Assembly: GCF_003967515.1 (NCBI RefSeq)
Contig: NZ_BIFQ01000001.1
Coordinates: 5,146,001-5,210,000, forward strand
Direction of reading: 5' to 3'
DNA from: Dictyobacter aurantiacus
GTDB lineage: Bacteria; Chloroflexota; Ktedonobacteria; Ktedonobacterales; Ktedonobacteraceae
Length of the DNA: 64,000 nt
Each line of letters opens with the position of its first letter. Position 1 is the stretch's first letter. The position numbers and the translations under genes are program-made. Shown one piece after another: positions 8,395 to 16,384 of this stretch. The notes below the pieces were generated by a model that saw only the letters and a list, made by a program, of their open reading frames with translations, did no database searches and was not told the origin of the DNA.

Positions 8395-9654
8395 ATGAAA
8401 ATAGCACATATAGCACCGCCCTGGATTACCATCCCACCAAAGAACTATGGTGGAACCGAGAACGTTATCTATAATATTGTTGAGGAGCAGGTGGCGCAAG
8501 GCCATGATGTTACCCTGTTTGCTCCAGGTGATGCCCGTACATCCGCCAAACTGGTCTCTTTTTTCCCTCATTCGTTGATCGATGCTGGGGTCCCCTGGCA
8601 GGCTCATCTCAAGGCTTTCTATCATACCTATAAATCTATTGAGTATATTAAAGAGCACCATTTTGATATTGTGCATTCCCACCTCTCTTCCAGCGCTGAT
8701 ATGTATGCCTTTCCTTTGACGCAGCAACTGGGTACCCCACATGTGTCGACACTGCATAGTCGCTTCCCCTTTGATCGTGTGCAGGACTGGACCGGCGATG
8801 CTGACCAATATTTTCTCGAATGGATGCGACAGGTGCCGATAATCGCGATCAGTGAGAACGCGCGTGCGGAGGTGAAGTTGCCGCTGAACTTTGTTGGCGT
8901 GGTCCATCACGGTTTGCCGATGCAGCAGTTCAAGCCAACGGTCAGGCAGCCGGAAAACTTTGTGGTCTGGCTGGGACGCTTTGTGCCCGAGAAGGGCGCC
9001 CACCACGCGATCAAGCTGGCGAAGGCAGCCGGACTCCCCCTGGTCCTGGCCGGGACCATCGATCGCCATGTGCAAACCTCGATCCATTATTATGAGGAGG
9101 TTATCAAGCCGCAGTTGAACGGTCATGACATTAAATATATTGGACCGGTCAATACCAGGGAGAAGATCGACCTGCTCAGTCGTGCCCGCGTGTTCTTGAA
9201 TCCGATCGAGTGGGAGGAGCCGTTTGGCATGGTGATGATTGAAGCGATGTCGGTTGGTTGCCCCGTGATCTCGTTCGCCCGTGGGGCCGCTCCAGAGGTG
9301 GTCGCGCACGGCAAGAGCGGCTACCTGGTCAATAATCTGAAAGAGATGAGGCGCGCCCTCGACCAGGTCGATCTGCTTGATCGGGCCGTGGTGCGGAAGC
9401 ATGTCGAGGACAATTTCTCGGCCCGCGTGATGGTCGAGAAATATGTCCGTATCTATCAGCATATCCGCACCGCGCAGGTGATGAAGAGCGCTTCTCTCAA
9501 GCGTCCAGTCGTGGATACCCTGGTGTCCTGTGTGCCCCAGGTGAAGACCACTTCCCCGCTGTTGCCTCCGGTAGAGCCTGTAGCAACGCCCAACTATTCC
9601 CTTTCTCTCCTGCCTCAACAGAGCCGCGAGATCGATTCGGAAATGTTGCAGTAG
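8395..9654 (+). CDS. Glycosyltransferase family 4
   Basis: A 419-residue GT-B-fold retaining glycosyltransferase. It opens MKIAHIAPPWI and has the Gly-rich acceptor loop PPKNYGGTE (about 14-22). The donor half has WLGRFVPEKGAHHAI (about 190-204) and the diagnostic EX7E region PFGMVMIEAMSVGCPVI, followed by GAAPEVV. Such enzymes transfer a sugar from a nucleotide donor to lipids, glycans or small metabolites in the cytoplasm. The last roughly 60 residues are low-complexity and Pro/Ser-rich. Start: ATG at 8395 with AAAGG 6 bases upstream. No other cell-envelope genes are adjacent, so donor and acceptor are unknown. Confidence 0.9.
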   Translation: MKIAHIAPPWITIPPKNYGGTENVIYNIVEEQVAQGHDVTLFAPGDARTSAKLVSFFPHSLIDAGVPWQAHLKAFYHTYKSIEYIKEHHFDIVHSHLSSSADMYAFPLTQQLGTPHVSTLHSRFPFDRVQDWTGDADQYFLEWMRQVPIIAISENARAEVKLPLNFVGVVHHGLPMQQFKPTVRQPENFVVWLGRFVPEKGAHHAIKLAKAAGLPLVLAGTIDRHVQTSIHYYEEVIKPQLNGHDIKYIGPVNTREKIDLLSRARVFLNPIEWEEPFGMVMIEAMSVGCPVISFARGAAPEVVAHGKSGYLVNNLKEMRRALDQVDLLDRAVVRKHVEDNFSARVMVEKYVRIYQHIRTAQVMKSASLKRPVVDTLVSCVPQVKTTSPLLPPVEPVATPNYSLSLLPQQSREIDSEMLQ

Positions 9655-9714
9655 CCCGCGTATCCGTCTTCTTCTACCCAGGCTATTCAACTCGCCGCCC
9701 GCGGGCGGCGAGGT

Positions 9715-10812
9715 TCACAGGATGGGATCGATGTCCGGCCTGATCTGCATGGCCGGGATGACAAAGTCCTTGATGATGAAGCGGTTGGATATCGCTTCCT
9801 GCTCAAAGGCACAGGTAGAGGCAACGACGATGTCGAGCTCGGGAATGATCCCGATCAACTGGCCCCCATAGCCAACGGCGCAACTGGTTCTCCTCCCATG
9901 ATAGTCGGGTAGAAACCAGAAGTAGCCATATTTTTCTCCCCGTTCGGTTCTGCTGTGCCCCCGCCACGATTCCTCGATATACTCCGCCGGGAGGATGCGT
10001 TGCTCGTTCCAGATGCCCTGGTTGAGGTAGAGATAGCCGAAGCGCGCCATTTCACGCGTGGTGAGCTGCAGACCGAAGCCGCCGATCTGATGGCCCTGGG
10101 CGTCGTTGCTCCATAAGCCAGTCTGCTGCGAGGACCATGTTCCATAGCGGTGAGGCGCCTCGGCGCTGGCCTGGTTGTTCTGCCAGGGATCGCGATGGCG
10201 CTCCTCATCTTGCCAGATGCCAAGGGGATCGAAGAGATGGCGCCTGGCAAACGTGTGCAGGGGCATGCCGGTGCAGCGCGTCAGGACCAGGGCGACCAGG
10301 TGGGCCCCGATGTCGTCGTAGGCGTAGTGGGTACCCGGCTCGTATTCCAGTGGGCGGTCCAGCATCCTTTCGATGGATGAGGTGTCCTCCAGAAACGTTT
10401 CGATGCCGCCCGGCGCCAGTGCGTAGCCGCTGGTCATGGTCAGCAGGTGGCGCAGCGTGATCTCTTGCTTGCTGGGATCCGGCCGGCGGGCGTGGTATTC
10501 GGGGAAAAATGAGAGCAGGGGTTGATCGACACTCTGCAAGTGCCCTTCCCGCAAGGCGATCCCGACCAGGGCCGAGGTGACACTTTTTGTGACGGAGTTG
10601 ACATTATGGTAGTGGTTGGGCCCCCAACCGTGATAGTATTCCTCAAAGATAATGATGCCGGAACGCACAACTATAATGCTAAGCAAGGCCGGTGTGCGCC
10701 GCGCATGCTCGTCCAGTTGTTTAAGACGTTCAATGTCGGCGCTCAATTCGTTCGGGGTGGCCGTCTTCCATGCCAGGTTTGGCCAGGAGCCTGTTACCTG
10801 CTGCTTGTCCAT
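9715..10812 (-). CDS. Class C beta-lactamase-like serine hydrolase
   Basis: 365 residues of the beta-lactamase/penicillin-binding-protein (AmpC/EstB) fold. Motif 1 is S73-V-T-K76, with the Ser nucleophile and general-base Lys. Motif 2 is Y-A-Y in THYAYDDIG (about 161-169). The third, KTG-like, motif appears to be YGG in the C-terminal VGYGGQLIGI. No signal peptide is evident, which argues for a cytoplasmic esterase or peptidase rather than a secreted beta-lactamase. Start: ATG at 10812, with GAGGG 7 bases upstream. Convergent with the GT4 gene; monocistronic. Substrate cannot be inferred. Confidence 0.85.
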   Translation of the reverse strand: MDKQQVTGSWPNLAWKTATPNELSADIERLKQLDEHARRTPALLSIIVVRSGIIIFEEYYHGWGPNHYHNVNSVTKSVTSALVGIALREGHLQSVDQPLLSFFPEYHARRPDPSKQEITLRHLLTMTSGYALAPGGIETFLEDTSSIERMLDRPLEYEPGTHYAYDDIGAHLVALVLTRCTGMPLHTFARRHLFDPLGIWQDEERHRDPWQNNQASAEAPHRYGTWSSQQTGLWSNDAQGHQIGGFGLQLTTREMARFGYLYLNQGIWNEQRILPAEYIEESWRGHSRTERGEKYGYFWFLPDYHGRRTSCAVGYGGQLIGIIPELDIVVASTCAFEQEAISNRFIIKDFVIPAMQIRPDIDPIL

Positions 10813-10913
10813 GCTGCTGCCCTCGTGTCTGGTGTTTGTTAGCGGGTTCCGATAAGAAAGAGGTATCGATAAGATGAATCAACTATACCATAAATCGAAT
10901 GCCTGCGGGCGTG

Positions 10914-10996
10914 GGAACGTAGACGTCCCCATACTCTTATTTCAGTGGAGCTGCAACCGGGATGCGATTGCATCCCGGTTGCAGCTCCACTGAAAT
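10914..10996. repeat. 27-bp tetraloop hairpin (family D element, copy 2)
   Basis: A perfect 27-bp stem (10939-10965 with 10970-10996), loop GATT, preceded at 10914-10931 by GGAACGTAGACGTCCCCA. The same motif-plus-hairpin layout occurs at 2950-3018, with different stem sequence. No T-tract. It lies upstream of the beta-lactamase-like gene and between divergent units. Confidence 0.8.
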
Positions 10997-11244
10997 TGTG
11001 AAAGATAGGGTGTGCCGGGCGAAAGTTACCCATGCGAGATGTTTGATGCATACTTAGTTCGGCTTGCACAGGTTGACGTGCTCGTTGCTTAGAACTATTG
11101 GCCACAACGACATAGCCAATGGCGGCATCTGATATAATAGGATGTGTTGATTGATAGCGGGGAGCGCCAGGTTGAATCGTGGCGTTCCCAGAGCTAGTAG
11201 ATGTGACAGCGGATTTCCCAAGTCAGTAAGGATAGGCCTGCCGG

Positions 11245-13437
11245 ATGGAGCATGTGACAGATCAGGAACAAGAGAATAAGCATTTGAGGGAGCGCATTGA
11301 GCAGCTTGAGGCGGAGCTGCAGCATGTACGTGAACGCGAGGAGCGTGGTCGCGTCCTGCTGCAACTGACGTCTGATTATGCGTATATGTACCTTTTGCTG
11401 CCAGATGGCTCGTACCAATCCTTGTGGACGACCGAGGCGTTTACCTCCATTACAGGCTTTACTCCTGAAGAGTTTGATCGGCGTGGCTGGGAGAATCTGC
11501 AGCATCCCGATGATCGCTGGATGCATGCGCCGCGCATGGAGGCGATGCGCCAGGGGCGACAGGATACGCGCGAATGGCGCGTGATTACGCGCAGTGGCGA
11601 GATACGCTGGCTGCAGGATACCTGCTATCCGATCGTGAATCAGCACCCGTGCGATGATGATACTGTGATCCGGGTCTATGGGATCGTGCGCGATATTACG
11701 CAGCGCAAGCAGGCGGAGCTACAGCGAAACCAGATCGAGCAGCGTCTCTCTACCACCTTTGAGTCGATCGCTGACGCGGTCGTTATTTATGATCATGAAG
11801 GTCGCCTGATTCAGTATAACGATGCCGCCGGGTTATTACTGGGCTTCAATGAGCGTCCTGAATATCCTATGCAGTCGTTACAGGAGCGCTTTCAGACCAT
11901 GCGGGTCACGAATGCGCATGGGCGGCCGCTGGCTGTTGATGAACTGCCGCCATCGCGTATCTTGCGGGGTGAGACGCTGCGCGGCATCACGGTCGAGGAT
12001 CTGTGGATTACGACGCTGACCGGTCGTCAGATCGTTATCAGCGTGAGCGGGGCGCCTATCTATGATGCGCAGGATGGCTTGATGGGTGCTGTGCTGGTCT
12101 GCCGCGATGTGACGGCGCGCCGCAATCAGCAGTGGCGCACCAGCAAAGCGCTGGAGACCCTGCTGTCCATGGCGGAGGTCCTGGTTCGTTTGCCTGTAGC
12201 GGGTGATGGGTCCGCGCGTACAACCAGGCGTGAGAACGCTGAAGAACTGTTGCGCCTGACCTGCGATCTGCTGGGCTGCCAGATGGCCTCGATCGTTGAT
12301 ATCGATCCCGAAAAGGGCTTGATTCGACCGATCGCTGGCGTGGGAATGCCCGAAGACCTGCGCCAGAAATTCTGGGAGAGGGTGCCTTCCCTTTCTCTAT
12401 CCGATTATATTCCTGCTCCTGATATGGCGCGCCTGCAGCGCGGCGAGCCAGTCTTATTCTCCCTGCTCGATACGCCGTCCGGTACGGTGCCTACCTTCGG
12501 TGTGGAGCAGGTGCTGGGCGCGCCGATCCGCCTGCGTGACCATCTGGTGGGCTTCCTCTCGATCAACTATGGCACCGCCGATCACCATTATGCACAACAG
12601 GATGAGTTCAGTCTGATTACGGCCATCGGGAAACTGGCCTCGCTGGCATTTGAACGTGAGCGGCTGATCGATCAGCGTTCCGCTGCCCAGGCGGCCGAAG
12701 TCGCCAGCGACCAGGCGCGTCAGCAGATGGATGCCTTCCTGGGCATGACCAATCATGAACTGCGCAACCCGCTGGCCACTATGAAGGCAAGCCTGCAATT
12801 GATACGTCGCCAGCTGAAGCTGTTCAATAATGATACCGTCTCTGTTCCAGAGGTGGCGGCCCGCATCCAGGAGCTGGTGGAGCGGGCCGAGCGGCAGGTC
12901 TCGGTTGAAACCCGGCTGGTCAATGATCTGCTGGATGTGTCACGTATTTTAGAACATAAATTGGAGCTCAAAGTACAATTCTGTAACCTCGTTGACCTGG
13001 TATCAAGGGTGGTCGCCGATCAACTATCTCTCGCCCACACCCGTACTATAGATATACATTTGCCACAAGAGGATATGGTGCCAGTGGTGGTGGATATCGA
13101 TCGCGTGGGACAGGTATTGACCAACTACCTTACCAATGCGATCAAATATTCTGAGGATGACAGGCCGATTGAGGTGAGCCTGAGCGTAGAGGGTGAGCAG
13201 GCCCGTGTATCTGTCAAGGACCAGGGACCGGGCCTGACTCCAGAGGAACAGCGTCGGATCTGGGAACGCTTTTATCAGACGCCTGATCGCCAGCTCTATA
13301 GCGGCTCCGGTGGTCTTGGCCTGGGACTCTACATCAGTCAGAGTATTATTCAGCAGCATTCTGGCCGGGTCGGAATTGAGAGTGACCCTGGGAAGGGATC
13401 GACCTTCTGGTTTACACTTCCTCTTGTACGTGATTAG
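11245..13437 (+). CDS. Hybrid-sensing histidine kinase, PAS-PAS-GAF-HisKA-HATPase
   Basis: A 730-residue soluble sensor kinase. A short coiled coil (1-45) leads into PAS 1 (about 50-155, with a PAC tail ending VRDITQRKQ), PAS 2 (about 165-290, ending CRDVTARR) and a GAF-like domain (about 310-475). The dimerisation/phosphoacceptor helix contains TNHELRNP with His504, followed by the HATPase with an N box near 626 (NYLTNAIKYS) and a Gly-rich GLGLGLYI near 690. No membrane segments, so it reads an internal signal such as redox state, light or a small ligand. Start: ATG at 11245, with AAGGA about 12 bases upstream. The response regulator starts 45 bases after the stop and is almost surely its partner. 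Confidence 0.93.
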   Translation: MEHVTDQEQENKHLRERIEQLEAELQHVREREERGRVLLQLTSDYAYMYLLLPDGSYQSLWTTEAFTSITGFTPEEFDRRGWENLQHPDDRWMHAPRMEAMRQGRQDTREWRVITRSGEIRWLQDTCYPIVNQHPCDDDTVIRVYGIVRDITQRKQAELQRNQIEQRLSTTFESIADAVVIYDHEGRLIQYNDAAGLLLGFNERPEYPMQSLQERFQTMRVTNAHGRPLAVDELPPSRILRGETLRGITVEDLWITTLTGRQIVISVSGAPIYDAQDGLMGAVLVCRDVTARRNQQWRTSKALETLLSMAEVLVRLPVAGDGSARTTRRENAEELLRLTCDLLGCQMASIVDIDPEKGLIRPIAGVGMPEDLRQKFWERVPSLSLSDYIPAPDMARLQRGEPVLFSLLDTPSGTVPTFGVEQVLGAPIRLRDHLVGFLSINYGTADHHYAQQDEFSLITAIGKLASLAFERERLIDQRSAAQAAEVASDQARQQMDAFLGMTNHELRNPLATMKASLQLIRRQLKLFNNDTVSVPEVAARIQELVERAERQVSVETRLVNDLLDVSRILEHKLELKVQFCNLVDLVSRVVADQLSLAHTRTIDIHLPQEDMVPVVVDIDRVGQVLTNYLTNAIKYSEDDRPIEVSLSVEGEQARVSVKDQGPGLTPEEQRRIWERFYQTPDRQLYSGSGGLGLGLYISQSIIQQHSGRVGIESDPGKGSTFWFTLPLVRD

Positions 13438-13482
13438 CAGCACATTTCCTGCTGGAGGGATGTGTAGAGAAGGATAACTGTG

Positions 13483-13962
13483 ATGGCGATAGCCCACGAA
13501 AGTCCACTTTTGTTTATAGAAGATAATGACGATGACTACGAAGTTGTGCTCTGGGCTATGAAGAAGCTGTCGTTATCCATCCCTATCGTACGCTGTATTG
13601 ATGGTGATGAGGCCCTCGATTACCTCTATCACCGCCAGGAGTTCACCCCACCCGAAACTTCTCCGCGCCCGGCACTGATCCTATTGGATCTGAATTTGAT
13701 CTCCGTGGATGGCCGCGATGTCTTGCAAGAAGTCAAGAGCGATCCCGATCTGCGCATGATCCCGGTCATCATCTGGACCTCCTCCGAAGACCCTAAAGAT
13801 ATCGATGTGAGCTTCCAACTGGGGGCTAATAGCTATATATTGAAACCAATGAACATGAGCCAGTTGCTGGAAGTAGTAGAGACACTCAACAAATACTGGT
13901 TTGGCGTCGCCGTAACCTCCCCGGCTGCTGCACCCGAGCCACTGGATCAAAAAAGAAAATAG
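13483..13962 (+). CDS. CheY-like single-domain response regulator (Rcp1-type)
   Basis: A 159-residue stand-alone receiver domain. Acidic pocket EDNDDD (about 13-18), phosphoacceptor Asp69 in LILLDLNL, a Thr/Ser position in IIWTSSEDP and conserved Lys in ILKPMN (near 120). The wording EDNDDD...LDLNLISVDG is typical of Rcp1-like regulators that partner soluble PAS/GAF kinases. There is no output domain, so it acts through protein contacts or phosphotransfer. Start: ATG at 13483, with AAGGA (13470-13474) 8 bases upstream; a GTG at 13480 is also in frame. It forms an operon with the kinase 45 bases upstream. Confidence 0.93.
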   Translation: MAIAHESPLLFIEDNDDDYEVVLWAMKKLSLSIPIVRCIDGDEALDYLYHRQEFTPPETSPRPALILLDLNLISVDGRDVLQEVKSDPDLRMIPVIIWTSSEDPKDIDVSFQLGANSYILKPMNMSQLLEVVETLNKYWFGVAVTSPAAAPEPLDQKRK

Positions 13963-14022
13963 TTAAGTAAAGCGACGCACTACCAGACCCGCGAAACGGA
14001 CATAAGGTTGCCCATCGCGCCG

Positions 14023-14130
14023 TGGGAGGTGCAGGAGGGCGACGAGCCCGCCTGCCGGGGGTCTGGGGGTGTCCCCCAGCCCTCCCTTCTCCCTTCTTTT
14101 CCGCGCCGCCGCAGGCGGCAAGAAAGAAAT
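14023..14130 (+). repeat. Family B structured repeat, copy 1
   Basis: GGGAGGTGCAGGAGGGCGAC begins a hairpin (GCAGG-A-GGGC paired with GCCC-G-CCTGC, one mismatch) followed by CGGGGG, a second small hairpin (CTGGGGG/CCCCCAG at 14064-14080) and GCCGCC-GCA-GGCGGC (14106-14119). The same order of modules appears at 44012 and 59212. Confidence 0.75.
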
Positions 14131-14139
14131 AGGGCGAAC

Positions 14140-14197
14140 GCAAATGAGGCATTATCAATGTTCACGCTAGCGTGAACATTGATAATGCCTCATTTGC
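14140..14197. repeat. 58-bp perfect palindrome overlapping a promoter
   Basis: 14140-14168 is the exact reverse complement of 14169-14197, with no loop. The right arm contains the candidate -35 hexamer of the xylonate dehydratase promoter (14179-14184). It could be a cruciform, a multi-site operator or an RNA hairpin terminating the upstream two-component operon, though there is no T-tract. Confidence 0.9.
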
Positions 14198-14207
14198 CAT
14201 GTATACT
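14179..14207 (+). promoter_or_regulatory. Promoter of the xylonate dehydratase gene, -35 inside the palindrome
   Basis: TTGATA (14179-14184), a 17-base spacer and TATACT (14202-14207). Transcription would start near 14214, giving a leader of about 42 bases. The -35 lies in the right arm of the 58-bp palindrome, so any protein or structure on the palindrome would affect initiation. Confidence 0.6.
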
Positions 14208-14255
14208 TTTGGCATTCGATGATGTAGCCTGATGGTTAGAAGAAGGTAAGAGGCG

Positions 14256-16244
14256 ATGGAAGATTTTGACGTCTTATCGACGCTATTGCAGGCGCAGGAG
14301 CCCGAGCTATACACCATCCCCACGCACGCGCAGGGGCCGCAGGGCGAACTGCCCCTGACCCCAAAGATGCTGCGCGAGTGGGCCAGCGGCGATCTCTTTG
14401 GCCTGACGCAGAACGTCGGTATGGGCTGGGAGCCCGCCAAAGTGGCCAATAAGCATATTTTGATGATCAGCACGCAGGGCGGTATCCGGGCGGAGGATGG
14501 CAGCCCGATCGCCCTGGGCTACCACACAGGCCACTGGGAGGTGGGACGCCTGCTGCGTGCCGCCGCCGGCGAGTTCAAGCACGCGGGCGCGGTCCCCTTC
14601 GCGGCCTACGTCAGCGATCCCTGCGATGGCCGCAGTCAGGGGACGGCCGGCATGTTTGATTCGCTGCCCTACCGCAACGATGCGGCGATGGTGATGCGCC
14701 GCCTGATTCGCTCTCTGCCGACGCGTAAGGCTGTGCTGGGTGTGGCGACCTGTGATAAGGGGCTGCCCGCGACCATGATGGCGCTGGCCTCACTGCGCCA
14801 GATGCCGGGCATCCTGGTCCCAGGCGGCGTGACGCTGCCGCCGGAGCATGGAGAGGACGCCGGCAAGATCCAGACGATCGGCGTGCGCTACGTACATGGG
14901 GACATCTCGCTGGAGGACGCGGCCCAGCTGGGCTGCCGAGCCTGCGCGACCCCCGGCGGCGGCTGCCAGTTTCTGGGGACGGCCGCGACGGCCCAGGTGG
15001 TGGGGGAAGCGCTCGGTATGGCGATCCCGCATTCAGCGCTGGCCCCTTCCGGTGAGCCGATCTGGGAGGCGCTGGCCACCCAGTCGGCCCGCGCGCTGCT
15101 GCACCAGGTGCAGTTGGGCATGGGCATGCAGGATGTAGTGACCGATGCCGCCGTTCGCAACGCCATGGTGGTACATGCCGCCTTCGGGGGCTCGACCAAC
15201 CTGCTGTTGCACATCCCCGCCATCGCCCACGCGGCCGGCCTGCGCACCCCGACCATCTCCGATTGGCAGGAGATCAATCGCCAGGTGCCGCGGCTGGTGA
15301 GCGTGCTGCCCAATGGTCCCGTCGATCATCCGACGGTGCGCGTCTTCCTGGCTGGTGGCGTGCCCGAAGTTATGCTCCACTTGAGGCGCCACGGCCTGCT
15401 CGATACCAGCGTCAAGACCTGTACCGGCCATACACTGGACGATGTGCTCAGCTGGTGGGAGCAGTCGGAGCGTCGCCAGAAGGTGCGTGCGCGTCTGCTG
15501 GAGGCTGATGGCGTCCAACCAGATGATGTGATTATGACGCCGGAACTGGCGCGTGAGCGTGGGATGACCTCGACCGTCATGTTCCCGGTCGGCAATATCG
15601 CGCCCGAGGGCTCGGTCATCAAATCCACGGCCATCGATCCCAGTGTTGTGGATGAGGATGGGGTCTATCGCCATACCGGGCCCGCGCGCGTCTTTACCAG
15701 CGAGCGCGCAGCTATGGCCGCGATCAAGGAGGGCTCCATTCAGGCCGGTAACATTATCGTCTTGATGGGACGAGGACCCGGAGGGACCGGCATGGAGGAG
15801 ACCTATCAGCTGACGGCCGCGCTCAAGTACCTGCCCTTTGGCAAGCACGTGGCCCTGGTGACCGATGCCCGCTTTTCGGGCGTCTCAACCGGCGCTTGCA
15901 TCGGCCTGGTGGGACCCGAAGCCCTGACGGGCGGACCCATCGGTAAGGTGCGCGATGGTGATATCATTCAGATTGTGCTGGATCGCGAGAATCTGCATGG
16001 GGAGATCAATGTGATCGGTGATGGCGAGCGTACCTTCACTCCTGGCGAGGGGGCGATCCTGCTCAGGGAGCGCCCGCCGCATCCCGACCTGGCCCCCGAT
16101 CCACTGCTGCCAGACGATACCCGGCTGTGGGCCGCTCTGCAGGCCGCCAGCGGTGGCGTCTGGCGCGGCGCCATCTACGACGTGGACCGCATCATCGCGG
16201 TGATCGAAGCTGGCCGCAAGGCATTGGATATGCCAGCACCATAG
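14256..16244 (+). CDS. D-xylonate dehydratase, YjhG/YagF type (IlvD/Edd family)
   Basis: 662 residues, matching the roughly 655-residue YjhG/YagF subfamily rather than the shorter IlvD. It dehydrates D-xylonate to 2-keto-3-deoxy-xylonate in non-phosphorylative xylose breakdown. Iron-sulfur ligands are visible in SDPCDG, ATCDKG and CRACATPGGGCQF. Long blocks typical of YjhG are present: GMFDSLPYRNDA, VHAAFGGSTNLLLHIPAIAH, RLVSVLPNGPV, FPVGNIAPEGSVIKS, TDARFSGVSTGA and LPDDTRLWAMLQA-like text near the end. Cytoplasmic. Start: ATG at 14256, with AAGG about 9 bases upstream. Its own promoter overlaps the palindrome. The aldolase and dehydrogenases for the rest of the pathway are not in the window, but a XylF-like receptor is 8 kb away. 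Confidence 0.93.
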   Translation: MEDFDVLSTLLQAQEPELYTIPTHAQGPQGELPLTPKMLREWASGDLFGLTQNVGMGWEPAKVANKHILMISTQGGIRAEDGSPIALGYHTGHWEVGRLLRAAAGEFKHAGAVPFAAYVSDPCDGRSQGTAGMFDSLPYRNDAAMVMRRLIRSLPTRKAVLGVATCDKGLPATMMALASLRQMPGILVPGGVTLPPEHGEDAGKIQTIGVRYVHGDISLEDAAQLGCRACATPGGGCQFLGTAATAQVVGEALGMAIPHSALAPSGEPIWEALATQSARALLHQVQLGMGMQDVVTDAAVRNAMVVHAAFGGSTNLLLHIPAIAHAAGLRTPTISDWQEINRQVPRLVSVLPNGPVDHPTVRVFLAGGVPEVMLHLRRHGLLDTSVKTCTGHTLDDVLSWWEQSERRQKVRARLLEADGVQPDDVIMTPELARERGMTSTVMFPVGNIAPEGSVIKSTAIDPSVVDEDGVYRHTGPARVFTSERAAMAAIKEGSIQAGNIIVLMGRGPGGTGMEETYQLTAALKYLPFGKHVALVTDARFSGVSTGACIGLVGPEALTGGPIGKVRDGDIIQIVLDRENLHGEINVIGDGERTFTPGEGAILLRERPPHPDLAPDPLLPDDTRLWAALQAASGGVWRGAIYDVDRIIAVIEAGRKALDMPAP

Positions 16245-16294
16245 CTGAGGGAGGGCAATAATTAGGCTACACGGCTTCATGCCCAATCGGGACA

Positions 16295-16361
16295 TACAAG
16301 GCGATAGCACGATTTGAGCACATCAGGATTTTGCCTGAAACAAACCGTGCCACGCCTTGTA
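16295..16361. terminator. Imperfect hairpin between convergent genes
   Basis: TACAAGGCGATAGCACG (16295-16311) pairs with CGTGCCACGCCTTGTA (16346-16361) apart from a small internal mismatch, enclosing a second small stem. It lies between the ends of the xylonate dehydratase and WD40 genes; a shared terminator is the simplest reading. Confidence 0.5.
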
Positions 16362-16384
16362 TAGAGCCAGCTGCCACGCGGTGG

